Shown here: positions 5,506 to 6,822 of the stretch, piece after piece
How the letters are laid out: every line of letters begins with the position of its first letter
How positions within the stretch are numbered: position 1 is the first letter of the stretch
DNA from: an uncultured Pseudomonadota bacterium
GTDB lineage: Bacteria; Pseudomonadota; Gammaproteobacteria; Burkholderiales; Methylophilaceae
Length of the DNA: 6,822 nt
Assembly (NCBI GenBank): GCA_903854305.1
Contig: CAINWC010000344.1
Location: 1-6,822, forward strand
Direction of reading: 5' to 3'
Translations under genes and position numbers: made by a program
The notes under the pieces: model-generated
Database searches by the model: none
Told to the model about the DNA's origin: nothing
Seen by the model: only the letters and a program-made list of their open reading frames with translations

Positions 5506-5535
5506 ATTCTAATTACAATCGTAAAAGCTTAACAA
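5506..5535 (-). promoter_or_regulatory. Candidate promoter of the ypfJ operon
   Basis: On the minus strand TTGTTA (5535-5530) and TAGAAT (5511-5506) are separated by 18 bp. They lie about 108-137 bp upstream of the ypfJ start, in an otherwise empty AT-rich stretch between the DUF2818 stop and ypfJ. The -35 falls inside the inverted repeat at 5521-5548. AT-rich DNA gives many such matches, so this is tentative. Confidence 0.3.
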
Positions 5536-5548
5536 TATAAGCGTTTAC
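5521..5548. repeat. Inverted repeat upstream of ypfJ, possible operator
   Basis: GTAAAAGCTTA (5521-5531) and TAAGCGTTTAC (5538-5548) are complementary at 10 of 11 positions around ACAATA. A second overlapping pair, ATCGTAAA (5518-5525) and TTTACGAT (5559-5566), is perfect. The shared GTAAA/TTTAC unit suggests a repeated binding site overlapping the candidate -35. As a transcript hairpin at the end of the nuo operon it lacks a T tract, so a terminator role is less likely. Confidence 0.5.
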
Positions 5549-5612
5549 TGTTGACTGATTTACGATAATTTACAAAGTGTTTCGTTGCAAAACATTTGTT
5601 TGACTGACAAAT

Positions 5613-5918
5613 TTACTTCCAGAGAAACTTGTAAATAAAGCCTGGAAAAGAAAACACAATGAATAAGCAGGAAGTAATTGCGTAGAACTCCCAATTTTGA
5701 TGGGCAATTTGGCCAAAAGTAGCTTTTTCTGCATATAAAGCAACGCCACCGACCAAAAAATATAGCACTATCAACTCTAATAAACACCAACCAAGATTTT
5801 TAGCTGTTGAAGAATTAGCATTTTTATTGAAGGAAATAACATAAAATAATTTATTAGAAAACCAGGGTAAGTTAGCCGCTAATAAAATCAGAGCTAACAA
5901 AACCCAGGTTGTATTCAT
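5613..5918 (-). CDS. DUF2818 family small membrane protein encoded next to nuoN
   Basis: This 101-residue protein has three likely membrane helices at about 3-18, 43-62 and 77-97, and family-like features NLPWF near residue 17-20 and FPGFIYKFLW at the end. I recognise it as DUF2818, a betaproteobacterial family of unknown function usually encoded directly after nuoN. The frame is open from a GTG at 5927, but the ATG at 5918 is preferred because AAGG lies 8 nt upstream. That Shine-Dalgarno overlaps the nuoN TAA stop, and the gap is only 10 nt, so co-transcription with complex I genes is very likely. A role in complex I assembly or membrane stability is guesswork from position. No obvious terminator follows the gene. 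Confidence 0.82.
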   Translation of the reverse strand: MNTTWVLLALILLAANLPWFSNKLFYVISFNKNANSSTAKNLGWCLLELIVLYFLVGGVALYAEKATFGQIAHQNWEFYAITSCLFIVFSFPGFIYKFLWK

Positions 5919-5928
5919 ACCGATCACC

Positions 5929-6822
5929 TTAACTTAAACTTCTTGTCACTGCATAGATACATAGTTCCATGAGGCCTTGGGGCATCATGCCGATGACTAA
6001 TAAAGCTAACGCATTAACACCTAAAACAATGCGCATATCTAAAGGCGCAACAATTGGCGAATGATCCGCTGGTTCATCAAAATACATGAGTTTAATCACA
6101 CGTAAATAATAAAATGCGCCTATCACTGCCATCAGCACTGCAAACACCACCAACCATAAATAACCAGCCTCTAACGCAGCTTGCAACACGCTAAATTTCG
6201 CGTAGAAGCCCAATGTAGGCGGCACACCAGCCATACTAAACATCACAATCAGCATTAAGAATGCATGCCAAGGACTACGTTGATTCAGGCCTTTTAAATC
6301 ATCTAGCTTATCCGCCTCAAAACCTTTACGAGATAACAGCAGGATAATGCCAAAACCAGCCAAAGTCATCAACACATAGCTAACCACATAAAAGAGCGCA
6401 TAGACAAAACCATTCATACTTGCACTCATCAAGCCATACAAGATGAAGCCAACATGTGAGATTGTAGAATAGGCCAACATACGCTTTAAGTTGGTTTGCG
6501 CGATGGCAGTAATATTACCGATAACAATCGACAACACCGCCATAATCATTAGCATTTGCTGCCAATCAGCAGCCAAAGTTGGTAATGCTTGCACCAGCAT
6601 ACGAATAATAAAAGCAAAAGCAGCCAATTTTGGTACTGAGCTAATAAGCAAGGTCACTGCGGTAGGTGAGCCTTCATAAACATCTGGTACCCACATTTGA
6701 AATGGCACTGCACCTAATTTAAAGGCTAAACCTGCCACAATAAACACCAAGCCTAGAATCAACACTGCATGAATTTTTGGCTCACCCATTAACGAGTTAT
6801 TGATATCAGCAATATTTAAACT
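5929..6822 (-). CDS. nuoN: NADH-quinone oxidoreductase subunit N (NuoN), C-terminal part, cut by window edge
   Basis: The frame is open to the right edge and reads [16 protein letters not shown] at that end, so the ATG at 6789 is internal and the N-terminal third or more is missing; 297 residues are present of about 480-490. NuoN is an antiporter-like membrane subunit of respiratory complex I thought to carry one proton channel. Aligned by eye with E. coli NuoN, the key residues are Lys35 (window count; K217) in FKLGAVPF, Lys65 (K247) in SVPKLAAF, Tyr118 (Y300) in AYSTISHVG and Lys209 (K395) in [10 protein letters not shown], all retained. The position of E. coli His224 is Gln42 (PFQMW). Multiple hydrophobic helices run through the whole piece. 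It is the last nuo gene, followed at 10 nt by DUF2818. Confidence 0.96.
   Translation of the reverse strand, partial: SLNIADINNSLMGEPKIHAVLILGLVFIVAGLAFKLGAVPFQMWVPDVYEGSPTAVTLLISSVPKLAAFAFIIRMLVQALPTLAADWQQMLMIMAVLSIVIGNITAIAQTNLKRMLAYSTISHVGFILYGLMSASMNGFVYALFYVVSYVLMTLAGFGIILLLSRKGFEADKLDDLKGLNQRSPWHAFLMLIVMFSMAGVPPTLGFYAKFSVLQAALEAGYLWLVVFAVLMAVIGAFYYLRVIKLMYFDEPADHSPIVAPLDMRIVLGVNALALLVIGMMPQGLMELCIYAVTRSLS

Noticed and set aside
5585..5612. Terminator after the DUF2818 gene
   Set aside because: The CAAAC/GTTTTG-like pairings near 5590-5600 are weak A/T stems without a GC core or T tract.
5919..5927. GTG start at 5927 for the DUF2818 gene
   Set aside because: That GTG is part of the AAGGTG ribosome site correctly spaced for the ATG at 5918.

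Overview
The window looks like the chromosome of a betaproteobacterium of moderate to low GC content, plausibly a Methylophilaceae-type methylotroph such as Methylotenera or Methylophilus. This rests on three things: the end of a complex I operon (nuoN) followed directly by a DUF2818 membrane protein, a pairing I know mainly from betaproteobacteria; a NUDIX ADP-ribose pyrophosphatase-like gene close by; and generally AT-leaning sequence. The family-level placement is inference.

Left part (1 to about 822): this appears to be the edge of an integrated element. A P4-type tyrosine integrase gene runs off the left edge on the minus strand, so only its N-terminal 211 residues are present. Between its start and a tRNA lie clustered G5/C5 repeats, a rho-independent terminator, a 10-bp tandem repeat and an inverted repeat centred on the tRNA 3' end. 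The tRNA (823-899, minus) reads as tRNA-Val(GAC) and has a C where nearly all tRNAs have U33. The layout tRNA 3' end, att region, integrase in the same orientation is the classic form of a tRNA-integrated genomic island. The cargo and the far attachment site lie outside the window.

Middle part (900-1764): a non-coding gap with an interrupted inverted repeat is followed by a plus-strand 2-oxoglutarate/Fe(II) oxygenase of the prolyl-hydroxylase type. Its likely promoter sits so close to the ATG that the mRNA may be leaderless. It converges with the next operon.

Right part (1765-5398, all minus): four genes spaced 1-5 nt apart, transcribed in the order YpfJ-type zinc metallopeptidase, NUDIX hydrolase, atypical short-chain dehydrogenase/epimerase-like protein, and MltB-family lytic transglycosylase with a peptidoglycan-binding domain. 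The tight spacing implies one transcript and translational coupling. The functions are mixed: two envelope proteins and two nucleotide-cofactor enzymes. The transglycosylase carries an unusual Lys/His-rich insertion encoded by AT-rich DNA containing a perfect 11-bp inverted repeat.

Far right (5399-6822, minus): a 214-bp intergenic region with palindromic elements and a candidate promoter for the four-gene operon, then the DUF2818 gene, then the C-terminal 297 residues of NuoN, which is cut by the window edge. NuoN has Gln where the E. coli protein has the conserved His224.

I see no clearly new multi-gene system. The most notable signals are the island junction with its candidate att core, the C33 tRNA, the in-frame insertion in the transglycosylase and the NuoN His-to-Gln change.
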